A stretch of DNA of 64,000 nucleotides from [Eubacterium] eligens ATCC 27750 (lineage in GTDB: Bacteria > Bacillota > Clostridia > Lachnospirales > Lachnospiraceae), in assembly GCF_000146185.1 (NCBI RefSeq), contig NC_012778.1, positions 999,001 to 1,063,000 of the forward strand. Reading direction: 5' to 3'. Of the stretch, positions 54,181-63,491 are shown piece by piece. The first letter of the stretch is position 1. Every line of letters begins with the position of its first letter. The notes beneath the pieces were generated by a model. It saw nothing but the letters and a program-made list of their open reading frames with translations. It was not told the origin of the DNA and made no database searches. Both the position numbers and the translations under genes were made by a program.

Positions 54181-55505
54181 TACTCTTTCTCCTTACGTTC
54201 TCTGTTGATGAATCTGATAGATGTACCTCTGAATCCAAAGGATTCTCTTATTCTGTTTTCTATATATCTTGTATAAGAAAAATGTGTGAGTGCTACATCA
54301 TTAACAAACATAACAAATGTCGGTGGTTTTACCGAAACCTGAGTCATGTAATAGATTTTAAGTCTCTTACCCTTATCTGAAGGTGGCTGCTTCATTGCAA
54401 CTGCTTCTGTAAGAATTTCATTAAGCACACCGGTAGGAATACGCATAGTCTGTGCATCAACAATGTGATCAACTAATTCATATATTTTATTAAGTCTCTG
54501 ACCTGTCTTGGCAGAAACAAATATAATCTCAGCATATGACATAAATGCAAGAGTATCTTTAATCTTATTCGTAAACTCATAGATAGTCTTGTCATTCTTC
54601 TCTATATCATCCCATTTGTTAACAGCAATAATAATACCCTTGCCTCTTTCATGCGCTATTCCGGCTATCTTGGCATCCTGCTCTGTAACACCTTCCGTAG
54701 CATCAATAACAAGAATTGCAATATCAGCTCTTTCAACTGCTGCAACAGTTCTTATGATACTAAAACGCTCCAGATCTTCTTTAATCTTACTCTTACGGCG
54801 TAGTCCCGCTGTATCAATAAATACATATTCTTTACCATTATATTTGATAGCTGTGTCAATAGCATCTCTTGTTGTACCGGCAATATCAGATACAATAACT
54901 CTGTTCTTGCCTACAAGCTTATTGATTATAGATGACTTACCAACATTAGGCTTACCTATTATAGCCACCTTAGGTCTGTCATCTTCTTTATCAGTATCTG
55001 AACCCTCTGGGAAATGACTTACCACTTCATCAAGTACTTCACCAAAACCTAACTTATTAACGGCTGATATAGGAAATGGTTCTCCAATTCCAAGATTATA
55101 GAATTCATATACATCAGGCATCATCTTCTCAAAGCTGTCAACTTTATTGACAACAAGAATAACAGGCTTGTGTGAGCGTCTTAACATATCAGCAACCTTA
55201 GAATCTGAATCTACAAGTCCCTGCTTAACATCAGTCATAAATATAATTACATCCGCAGTTTCAATGGCAATCTCAGCCTGTTCACGCATCTGCGAAAGGA
55301 TAATATCACCTGTATCCGGCTCTATACCACCGGTATCTATAAGTGTAAAATTGTGGTTTAACCAGCTTACCTCTGCATAAATTCTGTCTCTTGTAACACC
55401 CGGTGTATCTTTAACTATTGAAATCTGTTGTCCGCACAGACTGTTGAATAATGTTGATTTTCCAACATTAGGTCTTCCGACAACAGCAACTATTGGTTTA
55501 CTCAT
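54180..55505 (-). CDS. der: Ribosome assembly GTPase Der
   Basis: Double-G-domain GTPase needed for 50S maturation. In 441 residues: G domain 1 with [12 protein letters not shown] near 9, DTGGIEPD near 57 and NKVD near 118; G domain 2 with [14 protein letters not shown] near 185, [10 protein letters not shown] near 232 and NKWDD near 297; and the C-terminal KH-like domain (about 355-435). GGAGG precedes the ATG. A promoter-like pair lies upstream (55563-55591). Confidence 0.97.
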   Translation of the reverse strand: MSKPIVAVVGRPNVGKSTLFNSLCGQQISIVKDTPGVTRDRIYAEVSWLNHNFTLIDTGGIEPDTGDIILSQMREQAEIAIETADVIIFMTDVKQGLVDSDSKVADMLRRSHKPVILVVNKVDSFEKMMPDVYEFYNLGIGEPFPISAVNKLGFGEVLDEVVSHFPEGSDTDKEDDRPKVAIIGKPNVGKSSIINKLVGKNRVIVSDIAGTTRDAIDTAIKYNGKEYVFIDTAGLRRKSKIKEDLERFSIIRTVAAVERADIAILVIDATEGVTEQDAKIAGIAHERGKGIIIAVNKWDDIEKNDKTIYEFTNKIKDTLAFMSYAEIIFVSAKTGQRLNKIYELVDHIVDAQTMRIPTGVLNEILTEAVAMKQPPSDKGKRLKIYYMTQVSVKPPTFVMFVNDVALTHFSYTRYIENRIRESFGFRGTSIRFINRERKEKE

Positions 55506-55562
55506 AATTCCTCCTTGCTCTTATAGCAAATTTACAAAAAATTAATACACGCAATCTATAAT

Positions 55563-55591
55563 ATAATATCAGTTTAATTGCTTTTTGTAAA
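55563..55591 (-). promoter_or_regulatory. Promoter of der-plsY-gpsA
   Basis: On the - strand TTTACA (55586-55591) and TATTAT (55563-55568) are 17 bp apart, about 60 bp before the der ATG, in the intergenic region shared with the divergent secreted-protein gene. Confidence 0.7.
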
Positions 55592-55644
55592 GCACTGTGA
55601 TATCATACAGAATATTGATTTTAAGCACTTTAGGAGGTGTTTTT

Positions 55645-56478
55645 GTGAAATTATCACGCAAAAAATTAACATTTATTCCGGTATTGGTTCTTATATCGGC
55701 AATTATTTTTCCATCTTTTACTGCACTGGCAGCAGATACATCTTATAAGTTCTCTGCAATTGATTTAAAATTAAAAGTTCCTGAGGAACTGATATGCTTT
55801 ACGCAGACAACAACAGGCAATAATGCATATCTTAAGGATATTGGCGCACAGGATGCCAATGAAGTACAGAACTCAATGAAAGCATCTAATATATATCTTG
55901 AAGCATTTTCAAAAGATATTTCTTACGAAATTGCTGTTGTCGGAATGAAAGCAGGCGCATCACTTTCCAACCTTGATGAACTGGATGAGAATCAGTTAAG
56001 TGGCATGTTCCTGCAATATATTGACTCAGAGAATGCCAAGCAGGAAGATGGCCTGACAGAGACAATGACAGGCAAGGCTATAGATATAATTAACGACCGT
56101 CCATATTTCAGGACAGAGGTTACATCTGTATCAGACGAAAAGCAGACAATTTATACAAGAAAATACTACACTGTAGCACGCGGATATATATATATGTATT
56201 CTCTTCAGTCGAAGGATAATGAAATCACTGATGAGATGATTAATAACATCAGATATATAATCAATTCAGCCCAGTATACAAGTGTTAAAAAATCTGTATT
56301 TGAAAATGGTGTATTTACAGAGACTTTATCGACAATACTTACAGCAGCTATTCCTATCGCAATACTTGCAGCAATATATCTGCTTATAACCAGGGTTGGC
56401 AAAAAAGGCCGGGCAAAGCTTTCTTCTGAGGAAGCTGAATTAAGAGCCAGATACAAACAGGAACATAACAAAAAATAA
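55645..56478 (+). CDS. Hypothetical secreted, C-terminally membrane-anchored protein
   Basis: A 277-residue protein I cannot assign. N-terminal signal peptide (basic KLSRKK, hydrophobic LTFIPVLVLISAIIFPSF, cleavage expected after ALA-A near 32), an outside region of about 200 residues (SYKFSAIDLKLKVPEEL onward), then a single membrane segment near 233-253 (ILTAAIPIAILAAIYLLI) and a short basic cytoplasmic tail. AGGAGGTG before GTG at 55645 decides the start. Divergent from der and convergent with pgeF through a shared terminator. Confidence 0.8.
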   Translation: MKLSRKKLTFIPVLVLISAIIFPSFTALAADTSYKFSAIDLKLKVPEELICFTQTTTGNNAYLKDIGAQDANEVQNSMKASNIYLEAFSKDISYEIAVVGMKAGASLSNLDELDENQLSGMFLQYIDSENAKQEDGLTETMTGKAIDIINDRPYFRTEVTSVSDEKQTIYTRKYYTVARGYIYMYSLQSKDNEITDEMINNIRYIINSAQYTSVKKSVFENGVFTETLSTILTAAIPIAILAAIYLLITRVGKKGRAKLSSEEAELRARYKQEHNKK

Positions 56479-56482
56479 AAAA

Positions 56483-56520
56483 AGCCAGAACAGATTATCA
56501 TCAAAACATCTGTTCTGGCT
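56483..56520. terminator. Bidirectional terminator
   Basis: AGCCAGAACAGAT (56483-56495) pairs perfectly with ATCTGTTCTGGCT (56508-56520) over a 12-nt loop. An A-run on the left and TTTTT on the right make it a good intrinsic terminator on both strands, serving the secreted-protein gene and pgeF. Confidence 0.93.
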
Positions 56521-56530
56521 TTTTAATATA

Positions 56531-57415
56531 TTATCTGCATATACTCATGAATCCACACAAAACGCCACGTTTTCCATGTGAAGCCCTGTGTGAAAAGAGC
56601 CAGTCACTGTTACAGCTTGTGCATATGTCAGATATACCTATGTTATCAGGTTTTATTCCGGCATGAATCATATTAAAATAATTAGCTGCCTGAAGATTAA
56701 GCTGGTATTTATCTCCTGTCGTATGATAAAGTATCATACAGATTTCATTCTGGCTGTAAGCACTTCTGAACTTTTCTGCAACTGATTCATCAACCTCATA
56801 ACAGTCCTGACATATTGATGGTCCTATGAATGCATGAATATCCTCTGGCTTTGCCCCATAAGTTCTGTTCATAAGCTGTACCGTTTCATGTGTTATATCT
56901 GCAACCGTTCCACGCCATCCTGAATGTGATGCACCTATGCATCTGTTTACAGGATCAATAAAATATACAGGTACACAGTCTGCAAAATATGTAATAAGAC
57001 ACAGACCGGCTTCATTAGTTACAAGTCCGTCAACATTATCAAAATCTCTTGCTCTTGTAAGTCCCATTCCTGCCATATTATAATCAACAGCAATCACATT
57101 GGTAGTATGTGTCTGTTTTGTACAAACACAGTTTTCAGGCTTAATATTCATTGTATCTAGAAATAACTCATAATTCTTATATACATTTTCATAATCATCG
57201 CCCCTGTCAAAAGAAAAGTTCATGCTTGAATATATCCCTTTGCTCACTCCACCATCTCTTGTTGAAAAATGAAGAGTGACCCAGTCAAATTCATCAAATG
57301 GTGTAAACTCAATATAAGGAATTCCATTCTTCTGTGATATTCTTGTGGAATTATTAACCACAGCTCCTTTTAATCCTTCATAAAGTGTTCCTGTATCAAT
57401 ATATTTAATGTTCAT
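56531..57415 (-). CDS. pgeF: Multicopper-oxidase-fold (YfiH/PgeF) protein
   Basis: A 294-residue DUF152 protein. Zinc-binding site: His in TKQTHTTNVIAVD near 100, Cys in ITYFADCVPVYFID near 145 and His in GASHSGWRGTVADI near 166; the C-terminal NYFNMIHAG and ICTSCNSDWLFSHRASHGKRG are conserved. The family has been described as peptidoglycan-editing factor and as purine nucleoside phosphorylase/laccase-like; the in vivo role here is unsettled. Followed upstream by yraN (14 bp). Confidence 0.92.
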   Translation of the reverse strand: MNIKYIDTGTLYEGLKGAVVNNSTRISQKNGIPYIEFTPFDEFDWVTLHFSTRDGGVSKGIYSSMNFSFDRGDDYENVYKNYELFLDTMNIKPENCVCTKQTHTTNVIAVDYNMAGMGLTRARDFDNVDGLVTNEAGLCLITYFADCVPVYFIDPVNRCIGASHSGWRGTVADITHETVQLMNRTYGAKPEDIHAFIGPSICQDCYEVDESVAEKFRSAYSQNEICMILYHTTGDKYQLNLQAANYFNMIHAGIKPDNIGISDICTSCNSDWLFSHRASHGKRGVLCGFMSICR

Positions 57416-57429
57416 GATTATAATCCTTA

Positions 57430-57777
57430 TTAAAATGCATTTTTAATATGTGTTACTGTTTCGCCATCTATTCCTATGACATCAAAACGGCATGGTATAT
57501 CACAGCTTTTATATCTTGTTGTTATATAGAATTGTGCAACCCGCCTTATTATCTGCTGCTTTCTGTAATTTACAGCTTCGACTGCATATCCATATTTGTT
57601 ATTACTTCTGTATTTGACCTCTACAAATACAATATAATTATCTTTCTTTGCGATAATATCTATCTCACCTGTTTTATTGCGGAAATTCCGTTCAAGAACA
57701 GTATACCCATTATCAACAAGATATCTGGCAGCAAGCTGTTCTTTATCTGCGCCGGTAGCTCTTTTATTAACAGCCAT
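57430..57777 (-). CDS. YraN (UPF0102) endonuclease-fold protein
   Basis: A 115-residue protein with the PD-(D/E)XK-like core of UPF0102: GADKEQLAARYLVDNGYTVLERNFRNKTGEIDIIAKKD in parts EQLAARYLVDNGY and NKTGEIDIIA, followed by IVFVEVKYRSNNKYG and the C-terminal CRFDVIGI. Function not established. It starts one base overlapping the FlhB-like gene stop and is followed by pgeF; near rnhB, as in many bacteria. Confidence 0.92.
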   Translation of the reverse strand: MAVNKRATGADKEQLAARYLVDNGYTVLERNFRNKTGEIDIIAKKDNYIVFVEVKYRSNNKYGYAVEAVNYRKQQIIRRVAQFYITTRYKSCDIPCRFDVIGIDGETVTHIKNAF

Positions 57778-58067
57778 TATTTACCCACTTTCCCTTTAAT
57801 CTTATCGCATTCATCTACAAATACAAGAATTTCTGCAACTACGGTATATAGTTCTGGAGGAATCATTTCTCCTATTTCAAGTTTTGATAAAGTATCAGCA
57901 AGCTTAGAATCCGCATATATAGGAACATCAGCCTCTCCGGCCTTTTCAATAATTGATTCAGCAATATATCCACGTCCTGTTGCAAGTATCTTTGGTGCCT
58001 GTTCCCCCGGAGTGTATTCAAGTGCAACAGCTATTTTAGGCTTATCATCATTATTTTTTTTCTCCAT
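57777..58067 (-). CDS. FlhB C-terminal-domain homologue (YlqH-like)
   Basis: A 96-residue stand-alone copy of the cytoplasmic FlhB/EscU domain: AVALEYTPGEQAPKILATGRG (in parts VALEYTPGEQ and APKILATGRG), DVPIYADSKLADTLSKLEIGEMIPPELYTVVAEILVFV. The NPTH autocleavage site is replaced by EYTPGE, so cleavage is unlikely. Such copies (FhlB, YlqH) can in part replace the FlhB domain in flagellar export switching. It is next to the FliK-like gene, its natural partner, and away from other flagellar genes. Confidence 0.88.
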   Translation of the reverse strand: MEKKNNDDKPKIAVALEYTPGEQAPKILATGRGYIAESIIEKAGEADVPIYADSKLADTLSKLEIGEMIPPELYTVVAEILVFVDECDKIKGKVGK

Positions 58068-58094
58068 ATGCTGCTCCTTCTTTAGATAAAGCTG

Positions 58095-59636
58095 TCATGC
58101 TTTTGCATCGAATATGTATTGTCCACCTGCAGCTGGTCTTGCCTCTGCTTCTATAAAATCCTTAACAAAATCAAGACGGTCTGAAGAATCAGCTGCTACC
58201 TTCATTTCAAAATGTGTATTATATCCAAGTTTTTCAAGGCGGGCATTAAGTCTGTCTATATGCTGATACACAAAATCAAGCAGTTCTTCTGTCTCGAGAA
58301 CAAAATTAGTTGATACATTGTTACCCCCAGACAGATTGACATATATATCCATTGATTTAAGATTATCCATATCCAGATGAAGCATTGCGCTTATGTTATC
58401 TGTTTTTCCGGTAAGATTCTTTTTATTAGTGAATACATACAGTTCCCCATTACCTTCACTTTCCGAGAATTTAAGCGGCATCTGAAAATATGTCATATTC
58501 TTATTAAGATCATTCATGAAATCAATATTACTTTTTATGTCAGAAAGACTCTTCGAAAGTTCAGGAGCTGAATTGCCTGCTGATTTCAGTGAATTTTCAA
58601 TATTTACCACATTTTTTCTTATACGCTTATAATATGAGCTTACAGCTTCCTCCCCTTCCTGTATATCCTTAGGAGTAAGCTTCATTGTATCATTAATTAC
58701 AGCATGAAGAATCTCTCTGAAACTTCCTGAATTGATAATTTTCTGAAAATTATGAGAATTAAGACTATTATTTTCAACAAGCTGGTTAATAAGTTCCTTC
58801 ACAGAAGTTTCTGCGATATCATTATTAAGTTTCACTCCTGAATCAGACAGCATATTATTTAATTCATCAATTGTCTGTTGCGATAGGACATCGCCAGCGG
58901 CTGATGAACTGACTTCTTCCCCATCAAGCCCCTCATACATGCCTGTAATAACATTTTGAAAATCCATAATATCCTGATTGTTCTTTAACAGGTCATTAAC
59001 TATGCCATTCTCCATATCTGACAAGAGATTTTCAATATGTCCGTTAAACTGAACATACATCTGGAACTCGCGGATATTCTGTTCATTAACAGGAATCTCA
59101 AGTCTCATAAGATTGGCAACGGTATTAAGTGAGGCTTCTGGAAATTTCATGGAATATTTAACCATATTCCCTAATGTCTGTGCATCAACCGGCATGCCAA
59201 GTCCCAAAAGTTCTTTGACAATATTAATATTATCATCAGTAGCACCGAGACCTGCAGCCTCCAATGCTTTATCAATAAGAACTGCCTGCTGTTCATTAGC
59301 TAAAAACGGTTTGATTGAAATTTTATTATCAGAGTTATCCTCCACCATAAAAGTCACATTCTGTCCGATATTAATTAAAGCACCCTGCATAAGCTTAGCC
59401 TGAATCTGTGCTCCATTGTTCATTGTAATATATGCATTATTCCCATTTAACTGACTGACATACCCTGTAAATGTGTCACCTGACATAAGAGAATTTAATA
59501 TTTTAATGCCAGCAGCCTGTGCAGCATTATTGCTTCCAGACGGTTCATGTGATACATTTTCCGACACATTAACATCTGTGGTCTGGCTGCCTGATGATAT
59601 ATTATTTTTGAAAAAATCGGACATATTAATATTCAT
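58095..59636 (-). CDS. FliK-like hook-length protein homologue (YlqG-like)
   Basis: A 513-residue, Asn- and Ser-rich protein. The C-terminal 130 residues resemble the FliK substrate-switch domain (LHLDMDNLKSMDIYVNLSGG near 420, in place of LxPxxLGxVxVxL; then FVLETEELLDFVYQHIDRLNARLEKLGY in parts ETEELLDFVYQHID and LNARLEKLGY). The long N-terminal part is low in Cys/Trp and helix-rich, fitting a ruler-like region, but this is inference. Position between rnhB and the FlhB-domain gene matches B. subtilis ylqG. AGGTG precedes the ATG. Confidence 0.75.
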   Translation of the reverse strand: MNINMSDFFKNNISSGSQTTDVNVSENVSHEPSGSNNAAQAAGIKILNSLMSGDTFTGYVSQLNGNNAYITMNNGAQIQAKLMQGALINIGQNVTFMVEDNSDNKISIKPFLANEQQAVLIDKALEAAGLGATDDNINIVKELLGLGMPVDAQTLGNMVKYSMKFPEASLNTVANLMRLEIPVNEQNIREFQMYVQFNGHIENLLSDMENGIVNDLLKNNQDIMDFQNVITGMYEGLDGEEVSSSAAGDVLSQQTIDELNNMLSDSGVKLNNDIAETSVKELINQLVENNSLNSHNFQKIINSGSFREILHAVINDTMKLTPKDIQEGEEAVSSYYKRIRKNVVNIENSLKSAGNSAPELSKSLSDIKSNIDFMNDLNKNMTYFQMPLKFSESEGNGELYVFTNKKNLTGKTDNISAMLHLDMDNLKSMDIYVNLSGGNNVSTNFVLETEELLDFVYQHIDRLNARLEKLGYNTHFEMKVAADSSDRLDFVKDFIEAEARPAAGGQYIFDAKA

Positions 59637-59646
59637 ATACGTTCAC

Positions 59647-60303
59647 CTATATAAAATTCTTAATAAATGTTCTTCTGTGTATAGGACATGGACCGTACTC
59701 TTTTATTGCTTCAATATGAACTTTAGTTCCATAACCTTTGTGCCTGGCAAATCCATATTCCGGATACAAAGAATCATATTCGGTCATAAGTCTGTCCCTT
59801 GTTACTTTCGCAAGAATACTTGCAGATGCAATTGACAGACTCTTGGCATCACCTTTAATAATTGGAATCTGTTTAATGTCTATTCCTGGAATTGTAACTG
59901 CATCATTAAGAAGTATATCGGGTTTTACAGATAATTTATTAACTGCTTCGTGCATTGCTTCATAAGTTGCCTGCAATATATTAATCTCATCAATTCTTTC
60001 AGGAGATACAATTCCAATTCCGTATGAAAGTGCTTCTTCTTTTATAACATCAAAAAGTTCATCTCTTTTTTTCTCACTTAATTTCTTGGAATCATTTACA
60101 TAAAGAATCCTTTTTCCTTTAGGAAGAATTACTGCACCTGCAACAACAGGACCTGCAAGCGGTCCTCTTCCAGCCTCATCTATTCCACATATATAAGAAA
60201 ATGTATCATACATTTCTTCATATTCACGCATAGCTTCAATACGCTGTTTCTCAGCCTCCAGCTTTGCTGCTTTTTTAAGTTCACGTTCCTCTTTAAGTGT
60301 CAT
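59647..60303 (-). CDS. rnhB: Ribonuclease HII
   Basis: Cuts RNA in RNA-DNA hybrids, including single ribonucleotides. In 218 residues: a charged N-terminal helix, then ICGIDEAGRGPLAGPVVAGAV near 38 (Asp-Glu), VNDSKKLSEKKRDEL near 71, the catalytic Asp in PDILLNDAVTIP near 130 and SIASASILAKVTRDRLM near 155. AAGGAAA precedes the ATG. rbgA ends 20 bp upstream. Confidence 0.96.
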   Translation of the reverse strand: MTLKEERELKKAAKLEAEKQRIEAMREYEEMYDTFSYICGIDEAGRGPLAGPVVAGAVILPKGKRILYVNDSKKLSEKKRDELFDVIKEEALSYGIGIVSPERIDEINILQATYEAMHEAVNKLSVKPDILLNDAVTIPGIDIKQIPIIKGDAKSLSIASASILAKVTRDRLMTEYDSLYPEYGFARHKGYGTKVHIEAIKEYGPCPIHRRTFIKNFI

Positions 60304-60323
60304 AGCTTTCCTTTCCGGTATCT

Positions 60324-61223
60324 TTAAGGTCTTTCAAGTGAGATTGTACCAATCTTTCCTTCTCTGAAATCATCAAGAATACATGCAGCACATTTTTCAT
60401 AATCAATATCTGAGCCTTTCTTAATACAGCCACGTTTTCTGGCAATATGTTCCATAATACAGAGTGCAGCAGCATTTTCAGGATTCATCATTGTTTCAGT
60501 ATCAACATTATCAAATATATCTTCTGTTATATCATAACGGCTATAAAGCTGCGGCTGATAATTCTTCTTAAGAAACTTTATAGTTTCTAATGCAAGCTCC
60601 TCAATATTAAGAATCTGGTCATTAATTGAACCAATCATCGCAAGTCTTTCACCGACATTTCTGTCTTCTATCTTAGGCCAGAGTATACCCGGTGTGTCAA
60701 GCAGCTCAACACTTCCATTAATTCTTATCCATTGCTTTCCTTTTGTAACACCCGGCTTATTACCTGTCTTGGCACTCTTTCTTCCGGTGAATGAATTAAT
60801 AAATGTTGATTTACCAACATTAGGTATTCCAACAATCATAGCTTTGATGGAACGGTTCTTAATTCCTCTTGCTCTGTCTCTTTCAATCTTAGCAGAACAT
60901 GCAACAGTTATAAGATTATTAACTGCACGGTTGCTTACATTGAGTCTTGAGTTAAGCTTGAGGCAGTAAAAGCCTTTATCTTTAAAATATGTTATCCATT
61001 CATCCGTTACTGTGTCATCTGCAAGGTCCGATTTATTCAATAATACAATACGTGCCTTATTTTTAGCCAGCTTATCAATATCCGGATTACGGCTGCTTAA
61101 CGGTATTCTTGCATCCACAATCTCAATAACAAGATCAACAAGCTTTATATCTTCTTCCATCATTCTTCTGGCCTTAGTCATATGACCAGGATACCAGTTA
61201 ATGGCTCTTTTCTTCTCTTCCAT
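60324..61223 (-). CDS. rbgA: Ribosome biogenesis GTPase RbgA (YlqF)
   Basis: Late 50S assembly GTPase with circularly permuted motifs. In 299 residues: INWYPGHMTKARRMM at the N terminus, G4 VLLNKSDLAD near 60, then G1 VGIPNVGKSTFINSF near 130 and G3 LLDTPGILWPK near 173; a C-terminal helical domain follows. GGAG six bases before the ATG at 61223 is preferred, although an ATG at 61235 overlaps the lepB stop (TAATG) and would couple the genes. Confidence 0.94.
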   Translation of the reverse strand: MEEKKRAINWYPGHMTKARRMMEEDIKLVDLVIEIVDARIPLSSRNPDIDKLAKNKARIVLLNKSDLADDTVTDEWITYFKDKGFYCLKLNSRLNVSNRAVNNLITVACSAKIERDRARGIKNRSIKAMIVGIPNVGKSTFINSFTGRKSAKTGNKPGVTKGKQWIRINGSVELLDTPGILWPKIEDRNVGERLAMIGSINDQILNIEELALETIKFLKKNYQPQLYSRYDITEDIFDNVDTETMMNPENAAALCIMEHIARKRGCIKKGSDIDYEKCAACILDDFREGKIGTISLERP

Positions 61224-61234
61224 ATATATCTCCA

Positions 61235-61792
61235 TTATTTAACAAAACCAAATGAATCAAACGGTTCTATTACCATCCATACTTTTCCTACAACATTCTT
61301 ACGTTTAACCATTCCAACACTGGCAAAACGGCTATCCTCACTATTATTACGATTATCTCCAAGTACAAAGTATTCATCATCAGCAAGTTTATAAGGATTG
61401 GCAGCTACACCTGGAGTAAGTATTGTCGTATCAACATAATCATCAAGCTGTACATCATTAATATATACCCTGCCATCCTTTATCTGGACTGTTTCCCCTG
61501 GAAGTCCAACTACTCTCTTTATGTATATCTTAGAGGAATCAACAGAATCCTGTTCGAAAGCTATACAGTCAAATCGCTTAGGTCCATTAAATGCATATGA
61601 TATTCTGTTTATAAGAACAGTGTTATCATTAGACAGCGTTTCCTCCATAGAATTACCAACAACTGTAGAACGGCAGCATATGAATGTAACCAGAACATAA
61701 GCAAGTACTATTACAACACATACATCTGCTATATATTTGCATATATTAAGCAATGTAGTATTTTCCTGATATCTTCTCTGAAAAAATCTCAT
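61235..61792 (-). CDS. lepB: Signal peptidase I
   Basis: Removes signal peptides from exported proteins outside the membrane. In 185 residues: N-terminal membrane anchor near 18-40, catalytic Ser in VVGNSMEETL near 49, catalytic Lys in IYIKRVVGLPGETV near 90, and the box GDNRNNSEDSRFASVGMV near 146. AAAGG precedes ATG at 61792. Gene order rplS-lepB-rbgA-rnhB is the Firmicute standard. Confidence 0.96.
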   Translation of the reverse strand: MRFFQRRYQENTTLLNICKYIADVCVVIVLAYVLVTFICCRSTVVGNSMEETLSNDNTVLINRISYAFNGPKRFDCIAFEQDSVDSSKIYIKRVVGLPGETVQIKDGRVYINDVQLDDYVDTTILTPGVAANPYKLADDEYFVLGDNRNNSEDSRFASVGMVKRKNVVGKVWMVIEPFDSFGFVK

Positions 61793-61828
61793 AATATTCC
61801 GACCTTTCCTGTCGCTTATATATAAGTA

Positions 61829-61854
61829 AAGGGACATTTTTTCAAATGTCCCTT
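61829..61854 (-). terminator. Terminator after rplS
   Basis: AAGGGACATTT (61829-61839) and AAATGTCCCTT (61844-61854) form a perfect 11-bp stem with a four-base loop; the - strand continues TTACTT. It follows rplS by 17 bp, so rplS may be largely monocistronic, with part of lepB expression from read-through. Confidence 0.8.
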
Positions 61855-61870
61855 ACCGTGAATAACAAAA

Positions 61871-62218
61871 TTATCTAACTAATTCCTTAACCTTAGCAGC
61901 CTTACCTGTTCTCTGTCTTAAGTAGTTAAGCTTAGCTCTTCTAGCCTTACCGCGTCTTACAACTTCAACCTTCTCAACGATAGGTGAATGTAATGGCCAT
62001 GTCTTCTCAACGCCAACGCCGTTAGAAATCTTTCTTACTGTAAATGTAGCTCTGACGCCAGTTCCCTGCTTCTTTAATACTGTTCCCTCGAAAACCTGGA
62101 TTCTTTCACGGTTTCCTTCCTTAATCTTAGCTGATACTCTTACAGTATCACCAACTCTGAACTCAGGAGCCTGAGCCTTAAGCTGAGCATCTTCGATGTT
62201 CTTAATAATTGTATTCAT
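61871..62218 (-). CDS. rplS: 50S ribosomal protein L19
   Basis: A 115-residue L19 at the 30S-50S interface: [33 protein letters not shown] in parts [15 protein letters not shown] and [13 protein letters not shown], then [19 protein letters not shown] and [34 protein letters not shown] precedes ATG at 62218, so the longer frame is rejected. It has its own promoter; trmD, normally just upstream, is absent. Confidence 0.97.
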   Translation of the reverse strand: MNTIIKNIEDAQLKAQAPEFRVGDTVRVSAKIKEGNRERIQVFEGTVLKKQGTGVRATFTVRKISNGVGVEKTWPLHSPIVEKVEVVRRGKARRAKLNYLRQRTGKAAKVKELVR

Positions 62219-62297
62219 GTGTGACCTCCTTAATATTATGATGTTCTTAATACAGGTTCTGTAACAGAGGACCATCCCTTTTTCTCACAACTTGTTT

Positions 62298-62326
62298 AGA
62301 TTATCATAATCAAGCAAATAATGCAA
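62298..62326 (-). promoter_or_regulatory. rplS promoter and leader
   Basis: On the - strand TTGCAT (62321-62326) and TAATCT (62298-62303) are 17 bp apart. The 70-nt leader (62219-62290) contains GGTCCTCTGTTACAG / CTGTAACAGAGG-like pairing possibilities and could hold an L19 leader motif; I cannot confirm it without a covariance search. Confidence 0.6.
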
Positions 62327-62348
62327 GACTAAAAATACATTTTCTTTA

Positions 62349-62867
62349 TTATTTATTAATATCCAGAAGCCCTGGTAAGATATGGACTGTTATAGTCTTC
62401 TTATCAAGGTCATGATCTAATATACACTGGTCAATAACCGGTATTAAATAGCTTTCGCCATTATCTGCCTCTACTTCATATACATTGTTAGCGCCTGTCT
62501 CTAATACATCTTTTAGTACGCCCAAATGCTTTCCTTCATCTGTTATAACATCAAGTCCGATAAGATCGCATATAAAATACTCTCCCGGCTCAAGTTTAAC
62601 AGCATCTTCTCTTGAAACGAGCAAGTCACATTTTGTGTATTTCTCTATATCATTGATGTCATCAAACTCTTTAAACTTAAGTATTACGAACTGCTTAAAG
62701 AATTTAACTGAAGATACAGTGACAGCTACCTGTTCTCTTTTTCCATCGATAACACATTTCTTAAGTTTTTTAAAACGAAGAGGATCATCTGTTGTAGGAA
62801 AGACCTTAACTTCACCTCTGATTCCGTGGGTCGATGTAATGACCCCTACTCTTAACATATCTTCCAC
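62349..62867 (-). CDS. rimM: Ribosome maturation factor RimM
   Basis: Helps 30S head assembly by binding S19. The 172-residue protein has the N-terminal RimM domain (LRVGVITSTHGIRGEVKVFPTTDDPLRF in parts VGVITSTHGIRGEVKVFPTT) and the C-terminal PRC-barrel (about 95-170, GEYFICDLIGLDVITDEG, ANNVYEVEADNGESYLIPVI). GGAG at a good distance favours the GTG at 62867; an ATG at 62858 is possible. Neighbours: KH protein and rpsP upstream, rplS downstream. Confidence 0.94.
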   Translation of the reverse strand: MEDMLRVGVITSTHGIRGEVKVFPTTDDPLRFKKLKKCVIDGKREQVAVTVSSVKFFKQFVILKFKEFDDINDIEKYTKCDLLVSREDAVKLEPGEYFICDLIGLDVITDEGKHLGVLKDVLETGANNVYEVEADNGESYLIPVIDQCILDHDLDKKTITVHILPGLLDINK

Positions 62868-62951
62868 TTAAATTCTCCATTCTGGCATAAATGTATATAT
62901 AAATAACAAAACAGACAGCCCCGAAAGGCTGCCTTAGACAGTAGTGTTTGC

Positions 62952-63182
62952 TTAATTATCTATTTCAACAATCACTTTCTTGTCGCTCTTAGAAGCTGCA
63001 GCTGAAACAACTGCTCTTATTGACTTGGCAATTCTACCAGACTTGCCGATAACCTTGCCCATATCCGAAGGAGCAACCTTAAGATTGACTACAAGAGCCT
63101 TATCTTTTTCAGTTTCTGTTACTACAACCTCATCCGGATTATCAACTAGTGCCTTAGCGATAATTTCCACTAATTCTTTCAT
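62952..63182 (-). CDS. KH-domain RNA-binding protein (YlqC)
   Basis: A 76-residue KH protein (KhpA type): MKELVEIIAKALVDNPDEV at the start and the GXXG RNA-binding loop in MGKVIGKSGRIAKSIRAVV. Its partner in many Firmicutes is Jag/KhpB, which is not in the window. ATG at 63182 follows GGAGGTG; a TTG six bases earlier is also in frame. Located between rpsP and rimM, the conserved position. Confidence 0.92.
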   Translation of the reverse strand: MKELVEIIAKALVDNPDEVVVTETEKDKALVVNLKVAPSDMGKVIGKSGRIAKSIRAVVSAAASKSDKKVIVEIDN

Positions 63183-63205
63183 AGCCAATTACACCTCCAC
63201 TAGTC

Positions 63206-63451
63206 TTATTTTTCGATACCAGCCATCTTGAAAAGCTTTCCAACAACCTCTGTAGGCTGAGCTCCGTTTGATAACCACTTCTTAGCAGCCTCAGCATCAA
63301 TATTGAGCTTGCAAGGATCGTAATTAGGATCATAAGTACCGATTTCATCGATGAATCTACCATTTCTTGGAGATCTTGAGTCTGCTACGATAATTCTATA
63401 GAAAGGATTTTTCTTCTCACCTAATCTCTTTAATCTAATCTTTACTGCCAT
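63206..63451 (-). CDS. rpsP: 30S ribosomal protein S16
   Basis: An 81-residue S16: [26 protein letters not shown] in parts [17 protein letters not shown], then DEIGTYDPN and [31 protein letters not shown] precedes the ATG at 63451. Follows ffh by 40 bp, the standard ffh-rpsP order. Confidence 0.97.
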   Translation of the reverse strand: MAVKIRLKRLGEKKNPFYRIIVADSRSPRNGRFIDEIGTYDPNYDPCKLNIDAEAAKKWLSNGAQPTEVVGKLFKMAGIEK

Positions 63452-63491
63452 TACATTCACCTCCTGTATTATTCTTAAAAATTAATCTATG

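Noticed and set aside
57448..58089. 213-residue + strand frame opposite yraN and the FlhB-like gene
   Set aside because: Both genes on the other strand are recognised families with good ribosome binding sites; the + frame shows only random hydrophobic composition.
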